From Cyanobacteriota bacterium SRBZ.bins.94.201705 (GTDB lineage Bacteria > Cyanobacteriota > Cyanobacteriia > Cyanobacteriales > Cyanobacteriaceae), in assembly GCA_030549855.1 (NCBI GenBank), contig JAUQQP010000039.1, positions 1 to 64,000 of the forward strand: a stretch of 64,000 nucleotides of DNA, in the 5' to 3' direction. Every line of letters starts with the position of its first letter. Positions within the stretch are counted from its first letter, which is position 1. A program made the translations under genes and the position numbers. The notes below the pieces were generated by a model, which saw only the letters and a list, made by a program, of their open reading frames with translations, did not search any database and had not been told where the DNA came from. Positions 62,980 to 64,000 of this stretch are shown here, one piece after another.

Positions 62980-64000
62980 ATGCAAAATCCCTATAAACCC
63001 AGTGAAATCGAGGCTAAGTGGCAAAAACAATGGTCTGACAGTCAACTATACCTGACAGAGGAAAATAGCGACAAGCCCAAATTTTATGCCCTCTCCATGT
63101 TTCCCTATCCTTCAGGCAAGTTACACATGGGGCACGTGCGGAATTATGTTATCACAGATGTCATTGCCCGTTACAAGAGGATGAGGGGGTATAGGGTATT
63201 ACACCCCATGGGATGGGATGCCTTCGGTTTGCCAGCAGAAAATGCCGCCATAGACAGAGGAATCCATCCTGCCAAATGGACTTATGAGAATATAGCCCAG
63301 ATGCGCGCCCAATTGAAAGACTTGGGCTTGTCTATCGACTGGACGAGGGAAGTTACCACTTGTTCCCCAGAATATTATAAGTGGACTCAGTGGCTGTTTT
63401 TGCAATTTTTTGAAGCAGGACTAGCCTATCAGAAAGAAGCTGCGGTAAACTGGGATCCAGTAGACCAAACGGTATTAGCCAATGAACAAGTCTCTGCCGA
63501 TGGCTACTCCTGGCGTAGTGGCGCTAAGGTAGAAAAGAGGATGTTAAAACAGTGGTTTCTCCGAATTACCGCCTATGCCGAGGAGTTGCTAGAAGACTTG
63601 AAAAAATTGCCGGGGTGGCCAGAAAAGGTTAAAGTAATGCAGGAAAACTGGATAGGCAAATCCCTAGGCGCCTATCTGGAATTCCCTATAGTCGGCAGGG
63701 AGGAAAAAATCCCCGTCTTCACCACTCGCCCTGATACCGTTTTTGGTGTAACCTATGTGGTATTAGCCCCCGAACATCCCCTGACTCTGCAAGTTACCAC
63801 CCCAGACAGAAAAGAGGCAGTGGAGGCTTTTATAAAAGAGGTTACCCAAGAAAGTGAAATCGAGCGCACTGCTGAGGATAAGCCCAAAAGAGGCATTCTG
63901 ACTGGTGGTAAGGCCATTAACCCCTTCACCGGCGAAGAAATCCCTATCCTCGTTGCCGATTATGTGCTATATGAATATGGTACTGGGGCAGTAATGGGGG
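62980..64000 (+). CDS. leuS: Leucyl-tRNA synthetase (5' part, cut by window end)
   Basis: 340 codons are visible from the ATG at 62980; the gene runs off the right edge. Class Ia synthetase: HMGH (the HIGH-type ATP motif) with the fold start [37 protein letters not shown] and the beginning of the CP1 editing domain ([22 protein letters not shown]). The rest of the editing domain and the KMSKS motif are outside the window. AGGAAGTAG precedes the start by about 20 nt. Confidence 0.95.
   Translation, partial: MQNPYKPSEIEAKWQKQWSDSQLYLTEENSDKPKFYALSMFPYPSGKLHMGHVRNYVITDVIARYKRMRGYRVLHPMGWDAFGLPAENAAIDRGIHPAKWTYENIAQMRAQLKDLGLSIDWTREVTTCSPEYYKWTQWLFLQFFEAGLAYQKEAAVNWDPVDQTVLANEQVSADGYSWRSGAKVEKRMLKQWFLRITAYAEELLEDLKKLPGWPEKVKVMQENWIGKSLGAYLEFPIVGREEKIPVFTTRPDTVFGVTYVVLAPEHPLTLQVTTPDRKEAVEAFIKEVTQESEIERTAEDKPKRGILTGGKAINPFTGEEIPILVADYVLYEYGTGAVMG

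Overview
The window reads as cyanobacterial chromosome. It carries a C-phycoerythrin operon (cpeBA), a CyanoP lumenal lipoprotein, a Psb32-like TPM protein, a DesC-type acyl desaturase, glycogen branching enzyme, a Ycf29/Rre1-like regulator, LpxC, and many stand-alone receiver-domain regulators. The phycoerythrin genes mean the organism carries red phycobilisomes. Protein style (Chroococcales-like) and moderate GC fit a coccoid or short-filament freshwater or mat cyanobacterium, but I cannot name a genus.

Layout. 1-1165: 3' remnant of a tRNA-His-like gene, then about 1.1 kb without genes. 1166-9128: BioY biotin permease, a 55-aa membrane peptide, DUF362, a cytochrome b561-like protein with an ABC-2 type permease, a multidomain response regulator with a lone receiver, a tandem hairpin repeat and a pentapeptide-repeat protein. 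9438-13582: CAP-domain secreted protein, NarL-type regulator, two doubtful small ORFs, short repeats, and a DUF697 membrane protein whose GTPase motifs are gone. 13890-21658: lpxC-pdhA, hybrid receiver/histidine kinase, GT9, quinone-oxidoreductase-like dehydrogenase, desC, GlcE-like flavoprotein. 22051-28211: MFS transporter, a 1.7-kb gene desert with palindromes, a persulfide-oxidation operon (ETHE1-like, rhodanese, TauE), and an ExbB/ExbD pair. 28452-37608: glgB-amidohydrolase, tRNA-Met(CAU), CNNM/HlyC transporter, prfA, trpE, RibD-like reductase.

37731-44829: cpeBA with a clear terminator, ABC exporter, sugar transferase, GT4, ssb, VanY-like peptidase coupled to a Uma2 nuclease-fold gene. 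44880-49261: Psb32-like, rsgA-tusA-dnaJ, phytoene/squalene-synthase-like. 49262-53702: a pyrimidine-rich gap, then nadK, cyanoP, maf, and a tandem paralogue pair of unknown function ending in a very acidic tail and a membrane peptide in another frame. 53885-57379: speA, then a zinc-less M16 peptidase-like protein overlapped by a small ORF. 57406-57780: a degenerate dispersed repeat cluster. 57840-60668: tight three-gene glycan cassette (GT-TPR, methyltransferase, GT-like). 60763-62847: unknown membrane protein overlapping glcD tail to tail by 96 bp. 62980-end: 5' part of leuS.

Most genes are core metabolism, translation and photosynthesis. There is no CRISPR array, recognisable transposase or integrase, or rRNA. 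The accessory-looking parts are the tRNA remnant, the three gene-poor pyrimidine-rich stretches, the 52.5-53.7 kb paralogue locus, and the repeat cluster with the glycan cassette after it.
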